This document shows, one piece after another, positions 48,946-57,949 of a DNA stretch of 64,000 bases. The notes below the pieces were generated by a model that was not told the origin of the DNA, made no database searches, and was given only the letters and a program-made list of their open reading frames with translations. Each line of letters opens with the position of its first letter. Positions within the stretch are counted from its first letter, which is position 1. The translations under genes were made by a program, and so were the position numbers. This DNA is from DASYAN01 sp963727755 (lineage in GTDB: Bacteria > Chloroflexota > Ktedonobacteria > Ktedonobacterales > Ktedonobacteraceae), in the NCBI GenBank assembly GCA_963727755.1, contig CAVSHN010000014.1, positions 124,001 to 188,000 of the forward strand. The letters run 5' to 3'.

Positions 48946-50219
48946 TGCCTCTTTCTACATTTAAGATAGGCCTTGGAATAGCGTTTGAGCAGAATCATGA
49001 TGAGAGCGACAAGTAAGACAAGAATGATGAGAAATATCATAGGGGACATGCTACTACCATTGAGTGACATATCAGCTGGCTGCTCTGCCTGTGGGGTCAA
49101 TGAAGTCCAGAGCTTACTGCTGCCCTGATCGTAGCGATAGACTTCGGCTGGATATGAGAGTCCAAGGTAGAGCACTGCTGAATTGGTTGGATCAGCTACC
49201 AGAGCATAAAGCGACCCTTTATCGCCCGTAGGAGACGGTAGTGCGTTCCAAGTATGGCCTCCATCGGTACTATGGAAGATGGTGCTTGAGGTTTTGCCGT
49301 AGACTAATTGAGGGTTCACAGGAGATGCAGTTAGTGAGCTAAATGAAGCACCAGGATGGACTAGAGTGAAGGTCTTTCCCCCATCTTGCGAGACATAAAT
49401 ACCCTGATCTGCGCTTGCATAGATAGGACGATTAGGACCTCCCGTTGTGATACCGAAAACTGCTTGCTGATTCAGACCTGAAATAATCTCCCAGTGGACG
49501 CCACCATCGGTACTACGGGCAGCGCCTTGATCTCCGTACGCAAGTAATGTGCCCGGCGCTCCAGGGAGTGTAAATAGACCTTGAACATCTCCAAAAGGAA
49601 GTGTGCCTAGCGTTGTGAAGTGCTGACCAGAGTCATTACTCACCTTGAGGCCTCTAGCACCGAATGCATTCACATAGATATAGACTTGCTCAGGAGACTG
49701 ATTGCCAGGTTGAACGATGAAATTGTCGTTTCCCAGTTGTGCCGAGGTAATGGCTAGTTTCCATGTGCGCCCCTCATCTGCACTGGTATATAACCCCAAT
49801 GTGCCTTTAAGAGTAGTCACTAGTGCAGGGAATGTCATCACGTACAAGCGCTGCTGATTGAGTGGGCTAGCAGCAAGCCAATTCGTCATCATACCTTGAT
49901 CGGGGCCAGCCGCGATGAGTGCCCAATGCTGGCCTCCATCGGCAGAACGGAAGAGCCCAAAGTGGGTAGCGAGGAGTAGCACATTGTTGGGAAGCGCGAT
50001 CAAAGAATGAACATGATTGGCAGCCGTGCCGAAGAAGTTGACATTGGCTTGCTGAGGTTGCGACTGCGTGCCCTCTCCTGCTAGTGTACTGCATCCTGTG
50101 AGCAGCAGAACCAAGAGGATAGGAGTCAAAATAAGTGGTGTGATCGATCTTATTTTTCGGCTTGTATTATTCGATATTTTTTGTGATCTATGATAATACA
50201 ATGAATAAATAAACTTCAT
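48942..50219 (-). CDS. Lipoprotein with BNR/sortilin-like beta-propeller
   Basis: 425 residues. Membrane segment and lipobox LVLLLTGCSTLAG; repeated Asp-box motifs (RSADGGQHWALI, TSADEGRTWKL, VSNDSGQHFTTL, STDGGVHWEII, VSQDGGKTFTLV, STDGGHTWNAL) give a Ycf48/sortilin-type propeller; a C-terminal membrane helix (MIFLIILVLLVALIMILL) follows. First gene of the operon that runs through the YVTN propeller to the glycosyltransferase. Role unknown; such propellers often assist assembly of membrane or cell-wall complexes. Confidence 0.8.
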   Translation of the reverse strand: MKFIYSLYYHRSQKISNNTSRKIRSITPLILTPILLVLLLTGCSTLAGEGTQSQPQQANVNFFGTAANHVHSLIALPNNVLLLATHFGLFRSADGGQHWALIAAGPDQGMMTNWLAASPLNQQRLYVMTFPALVTTLKGTLGLYTSADEGRTWKLAITSAQLGNDNFIVQPGNQSPEQVYIYVNAFGARGLKVSNDSGQHFTTLGTLPFGDVQGLFTLPGAPGTLLAYGDQGAARSTDGGVHWEIISGLNQQAVFGITTGGPNRPIYASADQGIYVSQDGGKTFTLVHPGASFSSLTASPVNPQLVYGKTSSTIFHSTDGGHTWNALPSPTGDKGSLYALVADPTNSAVLYLGLSYPAEVYRYDQGSSKLWTSLTPQAEQPADMSLNGSSMSPMIFLIILVLLVALIMILLKRYSKAYLKCRKRQ

Positions 50220-50325
50220 GACATACCCCGTGCCTTTTCTGGTCTTTGCTGCTTTTTAGCATACCACAGAAGATCAATAGGATGCGAGGAACTTGACCTT
50301 CGCCACCTCTTCCACTGATCTCATA

Positions 50326-50436
50326 CTAATCGCTCTGCGTACGTGATGATTCATCGGAGTCTGCAAAGTTGTTGAGAAGGTCATTCTCCAGATCATGAAT
50401 TTCAGACTCACCAAGATTGTTCTCCATTTTATTCAT
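50326..50436 (-). CDS. Possible 36-residue acidic peptide
   Basis: ATG 50436 to TAG 50326: MNKMENNLGESEIHDLENDL and then a Ser/Asp-rich end. No clear ribosome binding site. Kept only because it is a compact, low-complexity helix-like frame in an otherwise empty stretch. Confidence 0.2.
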   Translation of the reverse strand: MNKMENNLGESEIHDLENDLLNNFADSDESSRTQSD

Positions 50437-50571
50437 ATCACTAATAACTCATGGGAGGAGATTTCAGGGCTGCTGCTCCTCAAAGAATGCCTCAGAAACG
50501 CCTAGAGCGCAATGACAAGCAGACGACATCTAGAGGACATCTCCCAAGGACGTTGCTTGCCCATACCAAAA

Positions 50572-50615
50572 TGTCCCTTTTTCCACTTAAAAACTCCTCC
50601 TTGATCAGGTATGCT
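50572..50615 (+). promoter_or_regulatory. TGTCCC box and -10, copy 2
   Basis: TGTCCC (50572-50577), then TATGCT (50610-50615) 38 bases on. The intervening ACTCCTCCTTGATCAGG is nearly the same at 56062-56078. About 60 bases ahead of the coiled-coil gene at 50678. Confidence 0.5.
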
Positions 50616-50677
50616 ATTTCTCAAGAGAAGTTCTAACTGGAAATGTGCAAAGAGAAAGAAAGGAATAGTTCTATCTT

Positions 50678-52963
50678 ATGGAAAATCCTCACAAATATAG
50701 AAGAGAGTGCTCAAACTCCTCACCTGATCATGATCAGCCTAAGAGGAGGACAATAGATTTTGCAGTTGGTTATCATAGGGAGTCGTCTGAAACCATCAAA
50801 CCAACTAGCGGTCAAGAAGAAAGTATCCTCAAGAAGCCTACTGAGTCATTGAAGCCAAAAGAGGATCAAGATGAGCAGGTAAAGGAAAGGATAATCAAAG
50901 CCTATCCCGCATTGCAAAAAATGGGAGTTTGCGACTCCCTCGGGGAGAAATGTGAGCAGTCTCAGATAAATGAGATTGAAGAAGCTCAGAAGTCTAAAAT
51001 AGAAGATATTATTAATGAAGCTTATCAATCTAAGATAGACGAGCTTCAAAAAGAATGTACGCTTATTACCGAAAAAGATAGAGAAACGAACGAAAAAGCA
51101 AATAATATAAAAGAAAAAATAGAAAAGTTAAACAAGCTAAGTCCACACAATAACATATCAGAAATAGCTAGTGCTATTATGGAACTATTTGATAGGAGTG
51201 CGAAATTAGATATTGAAAATCATAAAAATTTAACATCATTTTACAAACAGAAGGAGAAACCTCCTCATACATTCCCAGGGACACTTCGATGCTTTGGTAA
51301 ACATGCCAGAGACTCAGCAGCCAAGTGATCTTAGGGAAGGCTTTCAAAGCTTCCAGTCGGCCATAGACGACAAGATAACCTTGCAGCAACTAGGCGACCT
51401 TAGTGAAGGGCTTCAATCCCTTTCAGAAATCCACCAAAAGACCATGCAAGGGCACCAGGAGAACTTGCAAAGGTATCAGGAGAAGCTGCAAGAGTCGTAT
51501 GACACTTGGAAGAAACGACCCGATCTCTCATTAGAGGAACAGGCATACTTGCAAGAACGAATCAAGACTCTGCAAGAGCTGAGTGAGACTCTGCAAGAGC
51601 ACTGCAAGGTCAGGCAAGAGTTGTGTCGAACTGACATCGCGCTGATACCCCACAATCTCTCACCAGAGGAACGTCAAGACCTGCAAGATCAGAACAAGAA
51701 TTCTGCAAGAGCAAAGCAAGATTCTGCAAAAGCGCTGCGAGGTCCTGCAAGAGTTGTATGACACTCAGCATCAATTGGCAAGTTCCGATCTCTCACCAAA
51801 CGAACGTCAACGCAGGCAAAACGCTTGCAATAATCTACAAGATCAGAATAAAGTTTATCAAAAGCATTACGAGGTACAGAAAATTTTGTATAAAAATCAG
51901 AAACATACTCAAACCTATCGATCTATCACGATCACAACATACAGAGTTGGGAAGGGACTACAATGAACGGAACGAATTTTTCTCCAAATATATGGCTGAA
52001 CGGAGCAAGTTGCTAGTCGAACGTGTAAAAGCCGATAATAATCCGTTATTTTGGCAGGAATACCTAGAAACCCAGAGTTTAATCTACCAAAAAGCTGGCG
52101 AACTTCTGGAAAAGCGGCAGCAACTCTTAGCTTATGTGCAGACACGTACAAATCTTTCGCAAAGAGAACAACAAGCCTTGAAAAACATTATAAAACTTTC
52201 TGCTGATCTCTCCAGTGACGTGCTAAGATTTTCTAACTCTATAGACGGAATATTGAGTACGTATCACTCTACTATAAAAAAGGAAAAAGATAGATTCAAA
52301 CAATGGGTGGAAGAGGAGTTCCAACATAAAGAAGTGCACCTAATTATAGAAAGGTATCCCCACATTCTAAGCAAGTTACAACAGATGCCCGATGGAATGC
52401 CTCAGAAAGTCCTAGAAATGTCGGAAGAGAACTTGGGGAGCCTAGCATATAGCCTCATCGGCACTTATGACTCTCTGAAGGAGCAGAGGAAAGACGAGTA
52501 TGGCAGCAGAGAGCAGCTTGACAAAGACTTAGAAACATTCTACTCTCACTTGACTAACTCTGATCTCCCACAAGGCCTGCAAGACTTTTGGTGGTGGGCC
52601 CTACAAATGCGGAAAGAGAACTTGGACAAGTTAGCTAATAACTGCGGCCACTGCCTGGATGGTTACCAACAAATGCAGCATATGATGTATAAGAATCAGC
52701 CCGAGAATAACAGCAGAGTGAAGCTTAGCAAAGCCCTAGAAAGATTCTGCTCTGACCTGACTAACAACTCTGATCTCTCGCAAGTAGATCATGCAAAGCT
52801 AGAAAGATCTAAAACCATGCTCGAAAATTGGTACAAGGAACAGAATAATAATGCAAAAATAGAATCCATAGAAAAGCAAGAGAAGGCTTACAATGACAGG
52901 GAAAAAGGAACAACATCCAACTCCTCCCAGGCGAAAGGCTTCAAGTGGCTAGGTCTTTTCTAG
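50678..52963 (+). pseudogene. Long coiled-coil protein, three +1 frame breaks
   Basis: Hydrophilic, heptad-rich protein of about 760 residues if joined. Pieces: start to about 51300 (SQINEIEEAQKSKIEDIINE); then FDALVNMPETQQPSDLREGF to about 51690 (LQRYQEKLQESYDTWKKRPD); then ILQKRCEVLQELYDTQHQL to about 51905; then LSRSQHTELGRDYNERNEF to the end (ENWYKEQNNNAKIESIEKQE). Each join needs one base to be skipped, e.g. AAGAATTCTG read as AAG ATT CTG. A repeated DLSPEERQ/DLSPNERQ/NLSQREQQ phrase marks three sub-repeats. No catalytic motif seen. Shares its promoter box with the C39 gene and the GYP lipoproteins. 184 bases before rnc. Confidence 0.6.
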
Positions 52964-53135
52964 AGCGTGTCTAGAACGAGGATTTTGCCCCTCTTGGCTT
53001 GCTTTCCATTCTTCAATAGGTCCGTAGCCTACAAGGCTTGACTTCCCAGGCACGATTGGCTTCGGGACCCCGTTGGTTCCTAGATGTTGATTTTGAGTCC
53101 TCTGCACTGAATGGTTGGGACGTCGTCTGAGATGA

Positions 53136-53141
53136 TATAAT
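53136..53141 (+). promoter_or_regulatory. -10 box right at the rnc start
   Basis: Perfect TATAAT ending nine bases before the rnc ATG (53150). A start about seven bases downstream would leave almost no leader. The -35 is weak (TTGGGA with 15 bases, or TGGTTG with 18). Confidence 0.55.
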
Positions 53142-53149
53142 AGGAACAT

Positions 53150-53866
53150 ATGGGAGAGACTCAGACGACAGATAATCTTACAACTTTAGAAGCGCTACTC
53201 CAAGTATCGTTTAATGATCCTGCTCTATTGCTACGAGCGATCACACACCACTCGTTTTGCTCAGAAGAGAGGAGACGAGACTCATACGATACACTCGAAT
53301 TTCTGGGCGATGCCATTATTGGCGCACATGTCGTTGAGTATATCTATCGCAGGTTCCCCAATGCTTCCGAGGGGGAAATGACAGCACTAAAATCTGAGGT
53401 TGTCAGTCGTCGTGTGCTTGCACGGGTAGGACAACAATTGGAGCTCTTTCCCTTTATTCGTGTGAACGTAGCTAATTTGCGCACCTTTAACGAGCGTTCT
53501 CGCGATTCGCTGTGTGCCGATGTTGTCGAGGCTATCGTTGGAGCCATTCATATTGATCAGGGGCCAGAGGCTGCACACAATTTTGTGGCATGGACAGTTC
53601 TGCCAATGGTGGAACATATTAGGCAACAGAGGATTGATACTGATCCGAAGGGTCGCCTCCAGAAGATTATACTCCAACGCGTTGGCATGCTGCCCGTCTA
53701 CCGCGTCTTGGAGCAGAGTGGTCGCCAGAATGACTGTGTCTTTGAAGTTGGTATTTTTGTACATGATAAACTGTTGGGAGTGGGAAAAGCATCCAGTATT
53801 AAAGAAGCTGGGCGGATCGCTGCTCAGCAAGCTCTAGTCAGTCTGCAGAAGAAAGATATATTTTGA
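53150..53866 (+). CDS. rnc: Ribonuclease III
   Basis: 238 residues. RNase III signature YDTLEFLGDAIIGAHVVEYI (residues 44-63) with the acidic metal site, the second acidic pair in SLCADVVEAIVGAIHID, and a C-terminal double-stranded RNA-binding domain (DPKGRLQKIILQRVG ... GRIAAQQALVSL). Cleaves double-stranded RNA in rRNA maturation and RNA turnover. Its stop overlaps the possible TTG start of the methyltransferase, so they are cotranscribed. Confidence 0.95.
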   Translation: MGETQTTDNLTTLEALLQVSFNDPALLLRAITHHSFCSEERRRDSYDTLEFLGDAIIGAHVVEYIYRRFPNASEGEMTALKSEVVSRRVLARVGQQLELFPFIRVNVANLRTFNERSRDSLCADVVEAIVGAIHIDQGPEAAHNFVAWTVLPMVEHIRQQRIDTDPKGRLQKIILQRVGMLPVYRVLEQSGRQNDCVFEVGIFVHDKLLGVGKASSIKEAGRIAAQQALVSLQKKDIF

Positions 53867-55653
53867 TCTCTTTGATGGAAGCTAGCAGCAACCCAGTTAG
53901 TTGGTATGAAACCAGCTTGCCACCTCACGAACGGAAGCAGCGCGGCCATTTTTCAACACCTCCTCAACTTATCGAGCAACTCCTTGATGCTTGTGGCTAT
54001 AGTGCCGAACAGGATCTCTCACAACTGCGCGTACTAGATCCTGCTTGCGGCAGTGGCAATTTCTTGATCGGTGCGACACGCCGTTTGCTGGCCTTTGGAA
54101 GACGCACTGGTTTGGATGATGACGCACTGGCTACGTTAGTCCAACGCAATATCTGGGGTTTTGATCCTGATCCAGTAGCATGTTTCCTGGCTGAAATGCA
54201 ACTACAGACAACTTTTGCTCAGGACATAATGAGCCATTCGTCTATTGCAGATTCTTCAGTATCAAAATCAGGACAAGAGCAATCTACACAGTCTACAACG
54301 GTATCTCATCATAACAATGTTTTGCGCCATATGCACATTCATCAGGCTGATGGATTGGCATTTCCATGGGAACAGTGTGAGAATGTTGATCTGTTCCTGG
54401 CTAACCCTCCCTATCTGGCCACCAAAAATACGGATCTGAGTGCCTATACGTCAGCACGCCAACGAGGACAGGCTGATAGTTATTTGCTGTTTCTACGCCT
54501 AGCGCTGCAAGTTGTACGCCCCAATGGGTGGATCGGCCTAGTTCTTCCTGACCCTCTGCTGGCTAGAGCGAGTGCATCCATCGAGCGTCAACTTTTGCTT
54601 GCCAAGACAACAATTCATCATCTTTGGCATCTCTCGCGTGTTTTTTCAGCTTATGTTGGAGCTATCGTGATTATTGCTCAAAAGTGTTCTCCCAGCAGTA
54701 ATCATCAGATACATTGGAAGCATGAGCAGTGGCAACAGCCTAAGGCACAGAGATCTGAGAAAAAGGCTATAAGAAAGAGCAAAGAAAAACCTTTTGCGGA
54801 TCTCATATCCTCTGATGGCACACAGACAGTTTCTCAATCCCTTTTGCGCAGTCAGCCAAGAGCAGAACTGCGCTATTTGCTCAGTCAAGTTCAGGGGACA
54901 CTCGTAGCAGACCTCCATGCCTGTTACCAGCAAGTCCGCCAGTCTGATAAGCCATCGCCCCTAGCGCCACTTGACGCATACGTACTGATCCGGCGCGGAG
55001 AGGAGATCAGCAAACACAGTCCCCTGCTCAGTAATAGAAATACTACGGCACATCTTGAGCAGCCAACAGATAGGCTATGGTATCCTATACTACGCGGTGG
55101 AGTGGATGTACGATTATACCGTGTTTCATTTGCGCAACGATGGATGCATCGTGATACAATCAAAAAGCCTCTGGAACGTTATCTGGCCTCCAAAATTTTG
55201 GTTGTTAAAAGCGCAGGCCGTTTACAAGCAGCACTTGATCTGCATGGACATGTTGCATTACAAACACTGTATATGCTTCAGCTGCGACTTGATCGGCCTC
55301 TGCTGTGCGTTGAGGAATACCGAGACGATATTGCAGATGCTCAGCAAGATGAGAATGACCTCTACTTTCTGCTAGCTTTGCTCAATTCACGCTTGCTTCA
55401 ACAGTATGTCTATGTGCTACATACAGCATACAAATGGGTACAACCACAGATTGAACAACATGTCCTGACCCATTTGCCCATTCCGACCATTGCAACAATG
55501 ACGCAGAAAGAGCAAATTGTCCAGCGATCCCGTCTGTTGATGACTACTTGCAACGAGTTGGAAGCTGCTGGAGAATTGAGAACAGAGAGTGAAGAGCTTT
55601 ACGCGGAACAAGAGCAGGCAATATGCGATCTCTATGCAGATGCGATAAATTAG
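53863..55653 (+). CDS. N6-adenine DNA methyltransferase (Eco57I-like class)
   Basis: 596 residues from TTG 53863 or, more conservatively, 592 from ATG 53875. Motif X region ERKQRGHFSTPPQLIEQLL, motif I VLDPACGSGNFLIGA, motif IV FLANPPYLATKN (NPPY, N6-adenine), motif VI-VIII LVLPDPLLARASAS, and a C-terminal region LLNSRLLQQYVYVLHTAYKW ... LTHLPIP that resembles the target-recognition part of type IIG/PglX-like enzymes. No nuclease motif. Either an orphan methyltransferase or half of a restriction system whose partner is not in the window; it may protect against the Mrr-type activity only if that gene is alive elsewhere. Confidence 0.85.
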   Translation: MISLMEASSNPVSWYETSLPPHERKQRGHFSTPPQLIEQLLDACGYSAEQDLSQLRVLDPACGSGNFLIGATRRLLAFGRRTGLDDDALATLVQRNIWGFDPDPVACFLAEMQLQTTFAQDIMSHSSIADSSVSKSGQEQSTQSTTVSHHNNVLRHMHIHQADGLAFPWEQCENVDLFLANPPYLATKNTDLSAYTSARQRGQADSYLLFLRLALQVVRPNGWIGLVLPDPLLARASASIERQLLLAKTTIHHLWHLSRVFSAYVGAIVIIAQKCSPSSNHQIHWKHEQWQQPKAQRSEKKAIRKSKEKPFADLISSDGTQTVSQSLLRSQPRAELRYLLSQVQGTLVADLHACYQQVRQSDKPSPLAPLDAYVLIRRGEEISKHSPLLSNRNTTAHLEQPTDRLWYPILRGGVDVRLYRVSFAQRWMHRDTIKKPLERYLASKILVVKSAGRLQAALDLHGHVALQTLYMLQLRLDRPLLCVEEYRDDIADAQQDENDLYFLLALLNSRLLQQYVYVLHTAYKWVQPQIEQHVLTHLPIPTIATMTQKEQIVQRSRLLMTTCNELEAAGELRTESEELYAEQEQAICDLYADAIN

Positions 55654-55674
55654 CAGATCTGTCATCCATGATAT

Positions 55675-55719
55675 TGTCCCTTTCTTCCCCTAGCAAAAGA
55701 GAGAAACTTATACTATACT
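55675..55719 (+). promoter_or_regulatory. TGTCCC box and -10, copy 3
   Basis: TGTCCC (55675-55680) and TATACT (55714-55719), 39 bases apart. About 115 bases from here (to 55785) are nearly the same as 57520-57633, the upstream region of the GYP-repeat propeller gene. Confidence 0.6.
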
Positions 55720-55787
55720 GACTTTTAGAACTGACAATGACACCCATGTTTCTAGGCCAGTCCTTTTGAACATCCCTGTAAAAACTG

Positions 55788-55909
55788 GCATTCTCGTCTT
55801 TATAGACTATTCCAAGACACGAAAGACTGTCGCCCCCACCAACTACGTGTCCATTCAATATTTGGATACCGATCTGGATGATATAACCTTTAAATGTTTA
55901 AGTGATTGA
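55788..55909 (+). pseudogene. 3' remnant of a GYP-repeat propeller gene
   Basis: In-frame end of the gene at 57950-59614: ILVFIDYSKTRKTVAPTNYV and onward to DLDDITFKCLSD-stop at 55907-55909. The bases after the stop up to about 55975 also match those after 59614. Together with the promoter copy at 55675 this shows a full promoter-gene unit from which the middle was deleted, the join lying near 55782. Confidence 0.85.
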
Positions 55910-56018
55910 TTGTCTTTATATATGTTGAATCATTGGAAGAAGCATATTCTTCTTCTCTATCACAACACTTTTTTGCGTTTTTGGGGAGCGTTTGTGGAGC
56001 ATGGGACAATTTGCAAAA

Positions 56019-56084
56019 TGTCCCTTTTTTCCTGCAAAATGTCCCTTTTTCTACTTGAAAAACTCCTCATTGATCAGGTATCCT
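56019..56084 (+). promoter_or_regulatory. Doubled TGTCCC box before GYP lipoprotein 1
   Basis: TGTCCC at 56019 and again at 56040, each preceded by GCAAAA; TATCCT (56079-56084) begins 39 bases after the second. Similar to 50572-50615. Confidence 0.5.
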
Positions 56085-56157
56085 CATTCTGGAGAGTAAT
56101 TCTTGCCAGAAATGTGCAAGGATAGAGCACAACTTAGAGGGAGGCTGGTTATACAGA

Positions 56158-57280
56158 ATGAAGAGATTTTTATTGCTGTCTTTATTACTCTTCCTACTGT
56201 CATGCTCTTGCATTGGCTACAATAGCTTTGTACTTTACAAAGAGAAAATAACCGCTAACATTCCACAGGGTGTAAGCGCACAGGAGACCGCATTCGCTTT
56301 AGGCTACCCTAATACCATGACAGGATCACAGAAAACTGCTTTCGCTTTAGGCTATCCTAATACCATGACAGGATCACAGAAAACTGCTTTCGCTTTAGGC
56401 TATCCTAATACCATGACAGAAATCACAGAAAACTGCTTTTGCTTTAGGATACCCTCCCCCTATGACTGACCAACAGAAGACCGCTTTTGCCTTAGGCTAC
56501 CCTCCCCCTATGACTGACCAACAGAAGACCGCTTTTGCCTTAGGCTACCCTCCCCCCAGCTCACAGCAGTCCCCTGTTACTTCAGGATATCCTCCTAATG
56601 GCAAAAAACCTCTTCCGAACACTTCAGGATATCCTCCTAATGGCAAAAAACCTCTTCCGAATACTTCAGGATATCCTCCTTTACCAACAGGGAATAATCT
56701 ATGTCCTGCCAATCAACTTAGCACTGAACCGATAATCTTTGTAGGAACTGATCCAGCCCCTGGTCAGGCTGTTGGATCTAGCGGGGAAATTAGAGTTTGG
56801 GTAAATGATGAAACCCCTCCTAAGATTGCGCCCAAGGAAATAGTTGATCCCATTACAGGTAAGATCACTCCTGGTGATCGAACTGCTACCGATGGAGCAG
56901 GTAATGGGTACTTTCTGTGGGAACCGGCCCTTTACATTACGCCTTTCACGTCGGCTAACCGAAATGGACCGTTTAGTGGTGATGCGGAAAATCATGGCAA
57001 GCCCTACTTCCCTACTCTGATCAAAGGGGATTTTGATCCCAATCCTGAGGGACAACAAATTGAAATGGTAGGTCCACCCATTGACACCGACTTTACCAAC
57101 TTCGAGAATGGCCCTCAGAATGCACAATTGACGAATAAAGACTTAACCACAGGCTTTACGTCCGAATACGCCTGGTCTGTCAATTCATTGGGATTATCTC
57201 CAGGGGCATACCACGTTGAGCTTGTGATCCATGATGGAGATACCAATCTTGGCATCACCTGTATAGCTCTTCGTCTATAA
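56158..57280 (+). pseudogene. GYP-repeat lipoprotein 1, frame break inside the repeats
   Basis: Start ATG 56158 behind AGAGGGAGG. Lipoprotein signal peptide with lipobox LLFLLSCSCIGYNSF. Then repeats of 16 residues, KTAFALGYPNTMTGSQ; the fourth has an extra A (ACAGAAATCACAG, near 56420) and the frame is lost, continuing one base on as MTDQQKTAFALGYPPP and NTSGYPPNGKKPLP repeats. The C-terminal domain of about 195 residues (IIFVGTDPAPGQAVGSSGEI ... WVNDETPPKIAPKEIVDP ... YHVELVIHDGDTN) is shared with the protein at 59695; it is beta-rich and not known to me. Probably surface-exposed. Confidence 0.7.
56284..56570 (+). repeat. 48-base coding repeats (KTAFALGYP)
   Basis: About six units of 48 bases, first with AATACCATGACAGGATCA, then with CCCCCTATGACTGACCAA as the variable half. 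Neighbouring units are identical, so copy number should vary between strains. Confidence 0.9.
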
Positions 57281-57284
57281 GCTG

Positions 57285-57417
57285 TCAGACTCGCATCTTT
57301 GCCCAAATTTCATCCGCTTGGACATGGATTAAGTCCTCTTGACGCGCACTTCAAATTCGGGCAGAATTGCTTGGAGGCATCCACTTTTTGTGGTACGTCT
57401 GTAGCTATTTTCTTCAT
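57285..57417 (-). pseudogene. Internally deleted remnant of an IS1-like transposase
   Basis: From ATG 57417: MKKIATDVPQKVDASKQFCP followed by NLKCASRG, the zinc-binding N-terminus known from IS1-like transposases (CPNxxCxxxG). One frame over and without a gap comes QEDLIHVQADEIWAKMRV-stop, the start of the catalytic part of the same proteins. Everything between is deleted. A dead trace of an insertion between the two GYP modules. Confidence 0.6.
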
Positions 57418-57519
57418 AGATACGACTTAGCACAACGGATGCCTGTCTTGCCAATCTCATGGGACTTTTATCCACCACTTAGCGGAGTCACACCGCAGAG
57501 GCTCTCCCATCCATGAATT

Positions 57520-57564
57520 TGTCCCTTTTTCCCCCTAGCAAAAGGGGAAAACTTATACTATACT
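57520..57564 (+). promoter_or_regulatory. TGTCCC box and -10, copy 4
   Basis: TGTCCC (57520-57525) and TATACT (57559-57564), 39 bases apart; a second TATACT overlaps at 57554. The gene it presumably serves starts only at 57950. Confidence 0.55.
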
Positions 57565-57949
57565 GACTTTTGGAACTGACAATGGCATCCATGTTTCTAG
57601 GCCAGTCCTTTTGAACATCCCTGTAGTGCAAAATCTAGATACCGTTTCGGCAAGAGATATATCATCGTCGGCACTCCTCACCTTGTGATGATATTGAAAT
57701 CAGCATTGCTCTTTAGGAGTTTGCGATAGTGCTCTGTGCAATCCAACTTTAGACTGAAGGTTACCCTGATAAAGATGCAAAGGTGGCCCGCTAGGTTGCA
57801 TAAAATCATTTCTGTATGTACTGCTGACAGGTCAACATGCCTATAATAACCAGCCAAGTTCAAACGGTCGAAATCAAACCATACCTAAAAGGAGGTTTGC
57901 GCACCTCTCTCAAAGTTTAGGACAGAGATGAGTACGCTGAACTAAAAGC
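57565..57949. other. Long leader before the GYP-repeat propeller gene
   Basis: No ORF. GAGGT-TTGCGC-ACCTC forms a small hairpin around GGAGGT near 57892-57907, about 45 bases ahead of the start. The transcript from 57571 would have a leader of nearly 380 bases. Confidence 0.35.

Larger units (their letters stand above)
50220..50677. other. Divergent gap with TGTCCC promoter
   Basis: Contains a possible small acidic ORF (50326-50436, minus), the TGTCCC box at 50572 and a stretch of about 85 bases (50570-50655) similar to 56038-56125 ahead of a GYP-repeat lipoprotein gene. Nothing else recognised. Confidence 0.5.
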
